Shown piece after piece: positions 50,764 through 60,500 of a stretch of DNA of 64,000 nt. Both the position numbers and the translations under genes were made by a program. The stretch lies in assembly GCF_900187645.1 (NCBI RefSeq), contig NZ_FYEE01000006.1:266077-330076 (forward strand), read 5' to 3'. Under the pieces are notes generated by a model. The model saw only the letters and a program-made list of their open reading frames with translations, was not told the DNA's origin and searched no databases. Origin of the DNA: Pseudomonas sp. Irchel 3E20. GTDB lineage: Bacteria > Pseudomonadota > Gammaproteobacteria > Pseudomonadales > Pseudomonadaceae. Numbering within the stretch: position 1 is the stretch's first letter; every line of letters starts with the position of its first letter.

Positions 50764-51055
50764 GGCGAGAGGCTCCTTGAGTTGGACTGATCTTGCTGCT
50801 CAAGCCCTAGAACGGAAGAAACGTCTGAGCACGCCGAACAAAAATCTTTATTTAAGGTAGGAAATGCCCTTGGGCCGGGCTTTTGAAGGGTAACACCGCG
50901 ACTTCTAGCAGAAAGCCGGCGCAATATATGGAAACAGATCACTTCGGGCGTGACGGCCGCCCGCCGCGCGGCGTCCCGATAACGCTGGTTTGAAAAACAA
51001 CCCAGGTGCCCGCAGAGGCGCCCTCGCTATTGCAGCCTTAACCCGTGAGTGAGCT

Positions 51056-51541
51056 ATGGAACCCGGAAACGCCCAGCTGTCGATGACTGTCTTGATGACC
51101 CCCGACATGGCCAACTTCTCTGGCAATGTCCACGGCGGGACCCTGCTCAAATACCTCGATGAAGTGGCCTACGCCTGCGCCAGCCGTTATGCCGGGCGCT
51201 ATGTGGTGACCCTGTCGGTGGACCAGGTGATTTTCCGCGAGCCGATCCACGTGGGTGAACTGGTGACATTCCTCGCGTCGGTCAACTACACCGGCAATAC
51301 CTCGATGGAGGTGGGCATCAAGGTGGTAACGGAAAACATCCGCGAGCGCTCGGTGCGGCACACCAACAGTTGCTTTTTCACCATGGTGGCGGTGGACGAG
51401 GACCGCAAACCCGCCCCGGTTCCCCAACTGCAACCACACAACAGCGAAGACCAGCGCCGCTTCACCCAGGCCCGCCAGCGCCGCCAGATCCGCCAGGAGC
51501 TGGAGCAGCGCTACCGCGAAATCAAGGCCGAAGCCCCTTAA
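51056..51541 (+). CDS. acyl-CoA thioesterase (hotdog fold)
   Basis: A 161-residue hotdog thioesterase of the YciA/BFIT acyl-CoA hydrolase type. The catalytic region reads FSGNVHGGTLLKYLDEVAYACAS (in two parts, about 21-43) with the acidic residue in YLDE, and VTLSVDQVIFREPIHVGE (about 51-68) follows. It cleaves acyl-CoA to free acid and CoA; chain-length preference cannot be read. The last 35 residues form a charged Arg/Gln helix. The stop codon overlaps the lapD stop on the opposite strand. Confidence 0.9.
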   Translation: MEPGNAQLSMTVLMTPDMANFSGNVHGGTLLKYLDEVAYACASRYAGRYVVTLSVDQVIFREPIHVGELVTFLASVNYTGNTSMEVGIKVVTENIRERSVRHTNSCFFTMVAVDEDRKPAPVPQLQPHNSEDQRRFTQARQRRQIRQELEQRYREIKAEAP

Positions 51542-53493
51542 TCGGCTTTCGGGCCCCAGGGTGCAGGTTCGCCGAACAACTGGCCCTGCACGCCGTAAAG
51601 GCCCATTTCGCGGATCACTTGCAACTCGCCCTCAGTCTCGACCCGCTCGGCAATCAGCGGCAGGTCGATGCTGTGGGCGGCGCGTTGGATGGCTTCGATA
51701 AACAGGCGTTTGTCTCCTTCCTGGTCGATGGCACGGATGTAGCTGCCGTCGATTTTCAGGTAGGCCAGGCCCAGGCGCGCCAGGTTGCCGATCATGCTGA
51801 AGCGCCCGCCGAAGCGTTGCAGGCTGAGGGAGAAGCCCAGCTCACGCAGGCGCCGGGTCAGTTGTTCCAGCACCGCTTGTTCGGGCAATTGCTCTTCGCC
51901 GATTTCCAGGGTCAGCCGCGGCCCCAGGTTGGCGTGTTGGCGCAGCAGATCGAAAATCTTGTTCAGTGCCTGAGGGTCGGCCAGGGTCGCGGATGACAGG
52001 TTCAGCGCCAGAGATTGGTCGTGCCCGGCCATTTGCTCCAATACCAGTTTGAGCATCAGGCGATCCAGGCGCGCGGTCCAGCCGAAGCGCTCCAACCACG
52101 GCAGGAAGCGCCCGGCGGCGATGGTCTGGCCCTGTTCGTCACGCAGGCGCGACAGCACTTTGTAGTGCAGGACCAATTGGGTGTCTTGGCTGGCGACTAC
52201 CGGTTGGAAAAATAGCTCCAGACGCTGTTGGTCCAGTGCGCGGTCGAGCAGGGTATGCCAAGCGTGGTGGTCGTCGCCCACGCTGGCCGCCGCGCCATGG
52301 TCCAGGCAGGTCCAACTGGCCTCGCCCTGGGTCTCGGCCTGGGCCAATGCCTGGTCGGCGAGGCTGAGCAGGGTCTGTGGCGAATCGCCATGGGAGAACG
52401 GCGCCAGGCCGATGTAGGCCACCGGCGATACGTCCGAGGCGCCGGTCGCCTGCAAGCTCGCCAGGGTGCCTTCCAGGCTCTGGGCCAGTTGCAGCGCTTC
52501 TTCGCGCACCAGGCCCGGCGCCAGCACGGCGAATTCGCCACCCCGGATGCGGGTAATCAGGTTCTGGGTTTCCGGGTACTTGGCGCACTCGCGTTGCAGT
52601 TGCTCGCCCACGGCTTGCAGCAACTGGTCGGTGCGCTGCCCGCCCAGGCGCTGGTTCAGGCCCGCCAGGTCCTTGACCCGCAGCAGCATCAGGTAACCGG
52701 AACTGGCCTGCTCCGGGTTGCTGACCCGTGCGTTGAGCTGCATTTCAAAATAGCGGCGGTTAGCCAGCCCCGTCAGGTTGTCCTGATAGGATTCCACCCG
52801 CAGTTTTTCGCTGCGTTCGGCCTGCTCCTGGAACAGGGCCTTGAGCTTCTCGACCATCTGATTCATCGCCTGCACCACCCGGCGCAGTTCCGGAGTGCGC
52901 GGTAGTTCGGGCAAGCTGAGGAATTCACGCCGGGCGATGGCGTGGGACTGCTGCACCATGTAATCGAGCGGCTTCAACTGGCGGCGCAACAGCAGCGCGC
53001 CCAGCACTGCGCTCACCGCGCCGCAGATCAGCAACCAACCCAGGCTGCCCAGGGCGCTCTGCCAGAGTTTGGCCAGGGCAAACATCGGGTGGCTGACCAC
53101 CTCGACTCGCGCGGCCTGCTCCCAGCCACGGCTGACGATGGCATCGCCGCCGGCCGGCTCCAGGCCGATCAGGTTAACGAACCACGCCGGCACACTGACC
53201 TCAGGGCTGCCGCTGCGCTCGACCAGGACTTGGTCGGTCGCCAGGTCCACCACGCGGATGCTGGCGTAATAGCCGCTGTCGAAAATCGAACTGACCATCA
53301 GCTCGACCATCGCCGGGTCGTCGATATTGGGCGTCAACGACAGCGCCAGCGCCGTCGCCGCGTCCTGGGCATGGGAGCGCAACTGGTTGACGTACTGGGT
53401 GCGCGAGCTTTCCAGGCTGACCATGAAGCTGCCGCTGAAGGCGACCACCAGGAACAGACAGATTGCGATCAACAGTTGTTTGAACAGGGACAT
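51538..53493 (-). CDS. lapD: cyclic-di-GMP receptor LapD
   Basis: A 651-residue inner-membrane receptor. It has a first transmembrane helix (about 5-28), periplasmic PAS-like domain (about 30-150), second helix (about 152-172), HAMP (about 173-225), degenerate GGDEF (about 240-400; RGGEF in place of GGDEF) and degenerate EAL (about 420-645; YKVLSR in place of EAL). The lost catalytic residues and these exact variants identify LapD. On binding cyclic-di-GMP it sequesters the protease LapG and so keeps the large adhesin on the cell surface. lapG lies 14 bases upstream on the same strand, forming lapG-lapD. Confidence 0.95.
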   Translation of the reverse strand: MSLFKQLLIAICLFLVVAFSGSFMVSLESSRTQYVNQLRSHAQDAATALALSLTPNIDDPAMVELMVSSIFDSGYYASIRVVDLATDQVLVERSGSPEVSVPAWFVNLIGLEPAGGDAIVSRGWEQAARVEVVSHPMFALAKLWQSALGSLGWLLICGAVSAVLGALLLRRQLKPLDYMVQQSHAIARREFLSLPELPRTPELRRVVQAMNQMVEKLKALFQEQAERSEKLRVESYQDNLTGLANRRYFEMQLNARVSNPEQASSGYLMLLRVKDLAGLNQRLGGQRTDQLLQAVGEQLQRECAKYPETQNLITRIRGGEFAVLAPGLVREEALQLAQSLEGTLASLQATGASDVSPVAYIGLAPFSHGDSPQTLLSLADQALAQAETQGEASWTCLDHGAAASVGDDHHAWHTLLDRALDQQRLELFFQPVVASQDTQLVLHYKVLSRLRDEQGQTIAAGRFLPWLERFGWTARLDRLMLKLVLEQMAGHDQSLALNLSSATLADPQALNKIFDLLRQHANLGPRLTLEIGEEQLPEQAVLEQLTRRLRELGFSLSLQRFGGRFSMIGNLARLGLAYLKIDGSYIRAIDQEGDKRLFIEAIQRAAHSIDLPLIAERVETEGELQVIREMGLYGVQGQLFGEPAPWGPKAD

Positions 53494-53507
53494 CTGAGCG
53501 CGTGCTC

Positions 53508-54200
53508 CTAATTAGTCGTCTCGACCGGAAAACCTTCGGCCTTCATTTTTTTCAACACGTCCTGCCAGCGCGACAGACGTTTGGTGTCGCCGACTTTCTT
53601 GTTGCCCTTGGCGCCCGGCAGCCACAGCCCCTCGGCGTTGAAAGAGTAGACCGGCAACAGGTCGGTTCGTTGGCTGGCCGGTTGGATCGCGTCGATCAGG
53701 CTGTCGAGAACCAGCGGCATGGCCTCGGGGGTTGAATAGTAGGTCAGCACCATGTGGGCGCGATTCTGGCGCAAAGCCTTGACGTACGTAATGCGCAATT
53801 TGTCGCTGGAGACCCCGAGGCGGCGCAGGCTGAAGTATTTGGCGATGGCGTAATCCTCGCAGTCGCCGGCGCCTTTCCAGAGGCCTTCGATGGGGGTTTC
53901 CCAATAATCGACCTGGCCCCACAGGTCGACGTCTTCCATGTAGCGCATCTGTTTGTTGAAGAACAGGTTGACCACCTTGAGCTGCTCTTGCTCGCTGGTC
54001 TGCTTTTGCGTAGCCAACAGGTGCTGCCAGGCATCGATACGCTGCTGGCCCTGGCCCAGGGGCCCGTACAGCGCCTCGGCCCGGCGGCTTATCAGGGAAA
54101 AATCCCAATCGGCATGCAGGCCGCCCAGCATCAGGCTGGCCAGGAGCACCGCTGAAACCATCCAGCGCAAGGTTCGAGGCAAAGCTAAACGTATCGCCAA
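53508..54200 (-). CDS. lapG: periplasmic adhesin protease LapG
   Basis: A transglutaminase-like cysteine protease (DUF920/peptidase C93) that cleaves the N-terminus of LapA-type adhesins when not held by LapD. From the TTG chosen here the protein has 230 residues with a textbook signal peptide (AIRLALPRTLRWMVSAVLL then cleavage after LHA). The catalytic triad is Cys114 in GDCEDYA, His149 in AHMVL and Asp166 in LVLDSLID, 35 and 17 apart as in known LapG. The start is uncertain: the frame is open to 54398, and a TTG at 54266 would give 252 residues. Confidence 0.92.
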   Translation of the reverse strand: MAIRLALPRTLRWMVSAVLLASLMLGGLHADWDFSLISRRAEALYGPLGQGQQRIDAWQHLLATQKQTSEQEQLKVVNLFFNKQMRYMEDVDLWGQVDYWETPIEGLWKGAGDCEDYAIAKYFSLRRLGVSSDKLRITYVKALRQNRAHMVLTYYSTPEAMPLVLDSLIDAIQPASQRTDLLPVYSFNAEGLWLPGAKGNKKVGDTKRLSRWQDVLKKMKAEGFPVETTN

Positions 54201-54432
54201 TGCGATGAAGTCCGGGTGGTCCGTGGAAAACCAATCGATGGTGCAGCTTCGATAAGTAAAAGACAATGGCACCGTGCAATCACTGCATTCGGCGAGCTGT
54301 CGGAATAGAATCGCCCACCACCCCGTCTGGCCACCTCGGCGCGCAAAACCGAAGGTTTGACAAGACCTTGGGTGGTCACTAGTGTTAATTGGATCCAATC
54401 AAGCCTGGTTATTTTCAGAGGGTAGCGTTGTC

Positions 54433-55125
54433 GTGACACAGAAGCCGAACCCCTTGAGCAGCATCACCATCGACGGGCCCATACCGGCCCACCTTGCTCG
54501 CTCCGTGATTGAACAAACCCTGCGCGCCGCCATCCTCGACGGGCGCCTGCCCTGCGGCACGGCCCTGCGCCAACAAGACCTGGCCGACCTGTTCGGGGTC
54601 AGCCGCATGCCGGTGCGCGAGGCCCTGCGCCAGCTCGAGGCGCAGTCGCTGCTGCATGTGGTCGCCCACAAAGGCGCGGTGGTGGCGGCGCTGGTCGAAG
54701 GCGACGCGGCCGAAACCTACGCCCTGCGCCTACTGCTGGAATCCGAAGCGCTGCGCCTGGCCATTCCCCATCTCGATGAGGACAACTTCGCCGAGGCCGC
54801 CCGCTGCATCGAAGCGATGGAAAGCGAAGCCGATTACGCCCAGATCGGCCACCTCAATCGCTTGTTCCACATGGCCCTCTACAACAAGGCTGGTAACCGA
54901 CGGCTGCTGACCCTGGTGGAGAACGGGCTGATCGAGGAGGAACGCTTTCTGCGCTTTAACCTGCAAGCCATGGGCCTGGGCAAAATCAGCCAGGATGACC
55001 ATCGACAATTGCTGCGCACTGCTCGCGAGGGCGATATCGAGGCTTGCCTAAAAGCCCTGGAAAAACACCTTGGGCGCGCCGTTGAAGTCATCACCCGCTT
55101 TCTGGCAAGTCGCGTCGGGGAATAA
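54433..55125 (+). CDS. GntR-family (FCD) transcriptional regulator
   Basis: A 230-residue GntR regulator of the FadR/FCD class. The winged helix covers about 15-80 (GTALRQQDLADLFGVSRMPVREALRQLE in pieces) and the FCD ligand domain about 90-225, with metal-binding His in FHMALYNKAGN (about 147) and KHLGRAVEVI. The start is GTG behind GAGGG; the frame is open 17 codons further upstream. It is the gene immediately before the mgo-type operon in the same direction, 698 bases away, so it may be a local regulator, but this is only positional. Confidence 0.87.
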   Translation: MTQKPNPLSSITIDGPIPAHLARSVIEQTLRAAILDGRLPCGTALRQQDLADLFGVSRMPVREALRQLEAQSLLHVVAHKGAVVAALVEGDAAETYALRLLLESEALRLAIPHLDEDNFAEAARCIEAMESEADYAQIGHLNRLFHMALYNKAGNRRLLTLVENGLIEEERFLRFNLQAMGLGKISQDDHRQLLRTAREGDIEACLKALEKHLGRAVEVITRFLASRVGE

Positions 55126-55457
55126 TCCATTTACAAAAAACCACACCTCCCTCCTGCGGGCACAGCGTTAGCCCGCTAAACCTCTGTGCCGGGCACATGC
55201 TTGGTAACAGTCGCGATTTCCTACGGACAAAACCCGAAACAACCCCGCCGCCAGCAATAGCGGCGCCACCCATTTGCACTCACTCTTGTACGGGCCAGCA
55301 AAACGCCGGCGCCGCCGCGTCTTCCTGCGCGCCAAGGCGCCTTGGAACGAGCCAACAAGAAGGAGTCTGCCAAACAAAGGTTGCGATCGGGCTGTGCACG
55401 CTCGCGCCGCTAAAGAATGCCCTCAAGCTGCGTTTACTTACTCAAGAAGTTGTCAGT
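55126..55457. other. left part of the long mgo leader
   Basis: No convincing gene here. A GCGGGC/GCCCGC dyad at 55156-55176 may end the GntR transcript, though no T-run follows. CCAAGGCGCCTTGG at 55332-55345 is a perfect 14-base palindrome with no assigned function. A 114-codon plus-strand frame (55197-55541) starts without a ribosome site and has an atypical composition, so I reject it as a gene. Confidence 0.4.
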
Positions 55458-55550
55458 CGTGAGGCACTCACGCTGTTATTCCAATTTCGGCTTATTCAAG
55501 CCGAAACGAACAACTTCGCCCCAATAAAACTTAGCCAATAAGTTTTATTG
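55458..55550. promoter_or_regulatory. three stacked perfect inverted repeats before mgoB
   Basis: Three perfect dyads fall in 93 bases: CGTGAG-GCA-CTCACG (55458-55472), TTTCGGCTT-ATTC-AAGCCGAAA (55485-55506) and CAATAAAACTTA-GCCAA-TAAGTTTTATTG (55522-55550, twelve-base arms). None is followed by a terminator T-run. They lie about 275-365 bases before the mgoB start and probably represent operators or a structured 5' RNA leader. Confidence 0.6.
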
Positions 55551-55823
55551 CAACTTATCGCACATTAAAAATGCGCAACTTACAAACAGTAAAAAATACT
55601 TGCGGAACACTTACTTCTTGCATTAATTTTTAGTTGGCCAGCACTCAGGCTAGTTCGCCTCGGGTGCACGCCACTCTGGCAAAGGCTTATTAAACAACCA
55701 TGCGGCCTTTGCCATCGGGAGAAAACCGTCCCTTTATCAACTTCTGTTTGAGCCCCGCGCTCGCCCAATAAAAAGAACTTCTCGTCGTTAACGCGTCACA
55801 CTTATTACGTCAGAGGCCGCCCA
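55551..55823 (+). promoter_or_regulatory. AT-rich promoter and leader of the mgo operon
   Basis: This 270-base stretch is much more AT-rich than the surroundings (for example around 55560-55630) and holds no open frame. It should contain the promoter. The mgoB ATG itself is preceded by GAGG seven bases upstream. GacA/Rsm control is known for related operons, but I saw no diagnostic GGA-loop at the ribosome site. Confidence 0.5.
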
Positions 55824-56588
55824 ATGCTTGCCATTCCAACACCCCTGCAACTGTGCAAAGCGCAATTAGATAACCATCGGATATTTTCCGACATCAACTC
55901 ACTGGGCAAACTTCAGTGTTTTATGCAAACCCACGTATTTGCCGTGTGGGATTTCATGTCGCTGACCAAGCGCCTGCAAACCGAGCTGACCTGCACCCAG
56001 GTGCCGTGGCTGCCAGCGCCCCACCCGCAGGCGACGCGGCTTATCAACGACATTGTGCTGGGCGAGGAATCCGACACGCGACCCAGTGGCGGGCATTGCA
56101 GCCACTTCGAGTTGTACCTGGAGGCCATGGCGGAGATCGGCGCCAGCACCCGGGCCATCGAGCAGTTTGTCGCCCTGCAACGCCAAGGCATCAGTTGGAA
56201 CGCCGCGCTGCACCGCATCGACGTACACCCGAGCGCCGCGACGTTTGTCCGCCACACCCTCGAAACCGCCCTGAACGCTGCGCCCCACTGCGTCGCCGCC
56301 GCTTTTGTGCATGGCCGTGAAACCGTGATTCCGATGATGTTCCAGGGCCTGCTCGACCAATGGCGGATCGGCGCGGATCAGGCGCCGACTTTGCGTTACT
56401 ACCTGCAACGGCATATCGACGTGGACGCTCACGACCATGGCCCAGCCGCCGAACAGTTACTGGCAAGCCTGATCGACGGCGACCCGCAGCGTGAGGCCGA
56501 GGCCCAGGCCGCCGCCCTGGCCGCGGTGCGTAGCCGACTCGCGCTGTGGGATGGCTTGCACGCCAGCATCCAGGAGCTGAGCCAATGA
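55824..56588 (+). CDS. mgoB: DUF3050 haem-oxygenase-fold protein MgoB/PvfA
   Basis: A 254-residue DUF3050 protein of the haem-oxygenase-like fold. Signature segments are [15 protein letters not shown] (residues 33-47), [11 protein letters not shown] (74-84) and [11 protein letters not shown] (92-102); later His/Asp residues ([11 protein letters not shown], about 205-215) complete a possible metal site. The order DUF3050, AurF-type oxygenase, NRPS, SRPBCC is that of mgoBCAD of P. syringae and pvfABCD of P. entomophila. The gene's own reaction is not known to me. Its stop overlaps the mgoC start as ATGA, so the two are coupled. Confidence 0.88.
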   Translation: MLAIPTPLQLCKAQLDNHRIFSDINSLGKLQCFMQTHVFAVWDFMSLTKRLQTELTCTQVPWLPAPHPQATRLINDIVLGEESDTRPSGGHCSHFELYLEAMAEIGASTRAIEQFVALQRQGISWNAALHRIDVHPSAATFVRHTLETALNAAPHCVAAAFVHGRETVIPMMFQGLLDQWRIGADQAPTLRYYLQRHIDVDAHDHGPAAEQLLASLIDGDPQREAEAQAAALAAVRSRLALWDGLHASIQELSQ

Positions 56589-57514
56589 ACGCCGCCACCT
56601 ATCAATCCTTCGCCGACACCTGGGAGAACCGCGCCAGCATCCGCACCCGGCCCCGGCGGATGTTGGAAAACGACGACAAATTGATCTACCCCCTGAGCCG
56701 TCAGCCCCTGGTTCTGGGCCAGGCCTTTTTGCGCGAATGCCCGCAGCAGCGCGACTTCGTGCTGGTACAGACCCTCTACAAGTTCATCAACGACGTGGTG
56801 ATTTTTGAAACCGAAATCGTCGACCAGACCGCCCGCAGCATCGCCAAGAACCGCTTTGGCGTGGCCTTCCCGCCAGCCTGCCGGTATGACGCCATGACCG
56901 TGGTCGTGGACGAGGACTACCACGCACTAGTGGCCATGGACTTTATGCAGCAAACCATCGCCCTGACCGGTATCGCGCCCATCCAATTACCCACGCAAAT
57001 CGAGTTGAGCCGCGCCGTGCCGGCTGCCCTGGCCCTGGCCCCGCCTGAGTTGCGCGCGCCCATGGAACTGATCTGCGTGGCCATTGCGGAAAACACCGTA
57101 ACCCACGATGTCGCCGCGTTCGCCCGGGACGACACGGTGAAGGCCTCGATCAAGGGCCTGATGGCCGACCATTTGCTCGATGAGGGCCGCCACTCCGGGT
57201 TCTGGACGCGACTGGTGCAGATCTACTGGCAGCGCGCCAGCGAGGCCGAGCGCCATTGCCTGGCGCAGATCCTGCCGGTGTTTATCCGCCACTACCTGAC
57301 CAACGACTTGCAGAACGCCTTCGACTTTCAGTTGATCGATCACCTGCCCGTCAGCCCCGCGGTGCGCCTCGCGCTCAAGGACGAGGTGTCTGGCCTGGCG
57401 TTCCCGATCAATCGCCACCACCCCTTGGTCGGCAACATCGTGCGTTTTTTGCGCAGCAGTTCGCTGCTGGACTCGGCCTGCGTCCAGCAAGCAATGGTCG
57501 ATTACCTGTGCTGA
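56585..57514 (+). CDS. mgoC: AurF-type di-iron N-oxygenase MgoC/PvfB
   Basis: A 309-residue di-iron oxygenase of the p-aminobenzoate N-oxygenase family. All seven AurF iron ligands are present with AurF spacing: Glu75, Glu110 and His113 (DEDYH), Glu169 (AENTVTH), then His196, Glu200 and His203 (DHLLDEGRH). It should oxidise an amino nitrogen, the step that gives N-oxygenated signals in mgo/pvf and ham pathways. The ATG overlaps the mgoB stop; an upstream in-frame ATG at 56546 lies inside mgoB and is not used. mgoA begins 16 bases after the stop. Confidence 0.93.
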   Translation: MNAATYQSFADTWENRASIRTRPRRMLENDDKLIYPLSRQPLVLGQAFLRECPQQRDFVLVQTLYKFINDVVIFETEIVDQTARSIAKNRFGVAFPPACRYDAMTVVVDEDYHALVAMDFMQQTIALTGIAPIQLPTQIELSRAVPAALALAPPELRAPMELICVAIAENTVTHDVAAFARDDTVKASIKGLMADHLLDEGRHSGFWTRLVQIYWQRASEAERHCLAQILPVFIRHYLTNDLQNAFDFQLIDHLPVSPAVRLALKDEVSGLAFPINRHHPLVGNIVRFLRSSSLLDSACVQQAMVDYLC

Positions 57515-57530
57515 TGGGGAGGAACACTGG

Positions 57531-60500
57531 ATGAAATGTCTCGATATTGCACTCATCGGCAACAGCCAGGCTCTGGATGCCATCGGTGAAGAATTGGCGC
57601 AACACGGCCACCGCCTCCACTACGCGGCCAGCGATTGCGACCTGTTGATCGAGGACGGCAGCCAAGCGCTGGATAGCCCGATCATCGCCCGCGACAGCCT
57701 GCACCTGCGCTTGCAGGAGGCCACCCACGCGGGCGAATGGCTGCCACGCCTGACCCTGCTGTGTTGGCACGGCAGCGCACGCACCAAACGCCTGTTGGAC
57801 CAGCTGCCACTGGCCCCGGAAAACTCCGGCAACGGCCAGATGCTGCACCGGCGGGCAGTCGATACCCTGGTGGACTACGTCGCGCTGCTGGTCAGCCGTG
57901 TGAGCCGCGAGGCCGAGTACCTACAGCACACCACCGCGCTGGATACTGACCACGCCTTGGAGGGCGCCAGCCTACTGCGGTTGCAGGCGCTGGCCTACGT
58001 GCACCGGTTCAACGACACCGCCCGGCCTGACTTGCTGTGCCAAGCGCAAACACCGCTCATCGAGCAACTGGACCGCAGCCTTCAGCGCTTTGGCCAACGC
58101 ACGGCGCTGGTCATTGCCGGCACTCATCTGAGCTATGGCCAACTGCGGGCACAGAGCATGGCGATCCAGCAACGCCTGCTGCCGTTGCTGGCACCGTTGC
58201 GCGGCGGCGGGCAGCCATTGGTGGTGGGCCTTTGCCTGGAAAAATCTGCGCCGCTGTACGCCGCCATCCTGGCGATTCTGGGCAGCGACGCGGTGTACCT
58301 GCCGCTGGAGCCGGACCATCCGCTGCCGCGCCAGCAGTACATCCTGCAAAACGCCGGGGCGGTACTGCTGCTCCACGACGGCCAGCATCCGCTGGCGCAA
58401 CAGATGCCTGGGTTGGACGTGGCCCGCATCGACGCCCGCAGCGCCGACCTGCACCAACCCTTGCTGCACTCGCGCCCCAGCGCCGACGCGCCGTGCATGG
58501 CGTTCTACACCTCAGGCACGACGGGCCAACCTAAAGGCGTAGTGCTTAGCCAACACAACCTCAGCCATTTTTGCGCCTGGTATGCCGACTTCTGCGAGTT
58601 GAATGAACAGAGCAGGGTCTTGCAGTTCGCCTCCCTGGGGTTCGACGCCTCGCTGATCGACATCTTCCCAGCGCTGATCCAGGGTGCGGCGCTGATCGTG
58701 CCCAGCGACAGCCAACGCCGCGATCCGCTGCAACTGGCCGCGCTGCTGCGCGAACAGCGCCTGACCCACGGCTTTCTGCCGCCCGCCCTGCTCAGCCTGC
58801 TGCCCGGCGATGAACCGCTGGGGCTGGGCTGGCTCATGACCGGCGGCGATGTGTGCGAGCCCGAAGCGATTGAGCGCCTCACGCCCCACACGCGCCTGTG
58901 CAACCTGTATGGCCCCACCGAAGCCACGGTGCTGGCCACCGCTCGCCCGATGCGCAGCGGCGACCACAACCGCCTGCTCGGCGCGCCCATCGCCAACAGC
59001 CGGGTGCTGATTCTCGATGACGCCCAGCAACCGGTGGCGGAGCAGCAAGTGGGCGAGTTGTACATCGTCGGCCCTGGCGTGGCGCTGGGCTATCTGCACA
59101 ACCCGCAGCAGACCGCCGAGCGTTACCTGGAGTTGCCCCTGCCGGACGGCCAGCGTCTGCGCGCCTACCGCAGCGGCGACCTGGGCAAATGGACCGAAGC
59201 GGGAATCGAGCTGTGCGGGCGGCGCGACAATCAGGTGAAAATCCGCGGCTTTCGCGTCGAGCCCGAGGAAATCGAACATTGCCTGCGCGCCAGTCGCCTG
59301 TTTGGCCAGGTCGCCGTGGTGATCGACAGCCAGCGGCGCATTCTGGCGTTCGTTGCCCAACCCGCAGGTGAGCAACCGGAACTCGCCCCGCAACGGCTCA
59401 AGCAGTGGGCCGCGCAACACCTGCCCGACTACATGCAGCCGCTGGCCTGCACCCTGCTGGCGAGCTTGCCGTGCGCCAGTAATGGCAAGGTGGACCGCCA
59501 GGCGTTGCTCAGGCTGCCCGTCACTGTCGTCGCCAATACCTCACGCCAATTGCCCCGCAGCGCCGACGAGGAGCGGCTGCGGGCGCTGTGGGCCGAGCTA
59601 CTGGAATTACCGGCCGAAGAAATCTGCACCCAGGAGAGCTTCTTCAACCTCGGCGGCCACTCGATCCTACTGTCGCGCCTGCTGCTGGGCCTGCGCGAGC
59701 AGTTCGGGCGCAGCATCTCGATCAACCGCTTTATCGAAGACCCGACCCTAGCTCGCCTGGCAACCTTGGTGCGCGGCAACGCCATTGAGCAGAACCTCTG
59801 CGAACAGGCGCTGGCCGATGCCTGCCGCCCGCTCGACATCGAAGCCTTGGCGTCATCCCGCATGGGCGATGTGGGCAAAGTAATTGTCACCGGCGCTAAC
59901 AGTTTCGTCGGCGTACATATCGTGCAAGCACTGCTGGCGGCGGGCGCGAGGGAAGTGGCGTGCCTGGTGCGCGACAGCGCCGGGCAATCGGCGGCGCAGC
60001 GCTTCGCCCAGGCCCTGCGGGACAACTGCCTGGAGCATCTGGACCTGAGCCGGGTGCAGGTTCACGCCGCCGACCTGACCCGCCCCGACCTGGGGCTGGC
60101 GCCGCCGCTGTACGAGCGCCTGGACAGGGAGTTCGGCGCGTTGGTGCACAACGCCGCCAACGTCAATCATGTCCTCGACTACCCGTCGCTGGCGGGTGAC
60201 AACGTCGAGCCGCTATTGCACCTGCTGCGGCTGTGCGAAGGGCGCAGCAAAAAGATCTTCAATTTCATCTCGACCCTTTCAGCCTGCAGCACCCGCGACG
60301 CCGCCGGCCAAGTGCTGGAAGTGGCCGCCGCGCCGACCCCGCCGATCTACCTGCGCAACGGCTATAACCTGTCCAAATGGGTTGGCGAACGCCTGCTAGA
60401 GCGCGCCCGCGAGCGCGGTGTGCAGGTCAACCTGTACCGCCCGGGCAACATCAGCTTCAACAGCCGCAACGGCGTATGCCAACCCCATAAAAACCGCTTG

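Noticed and set aside
55197..55541. 114-codon plus-strand frame in the mgo leader
   Set aside because: No ribosome site, Cys/Ala/Pro-scattered composition and overlap with the palindromes; looks non-coding.
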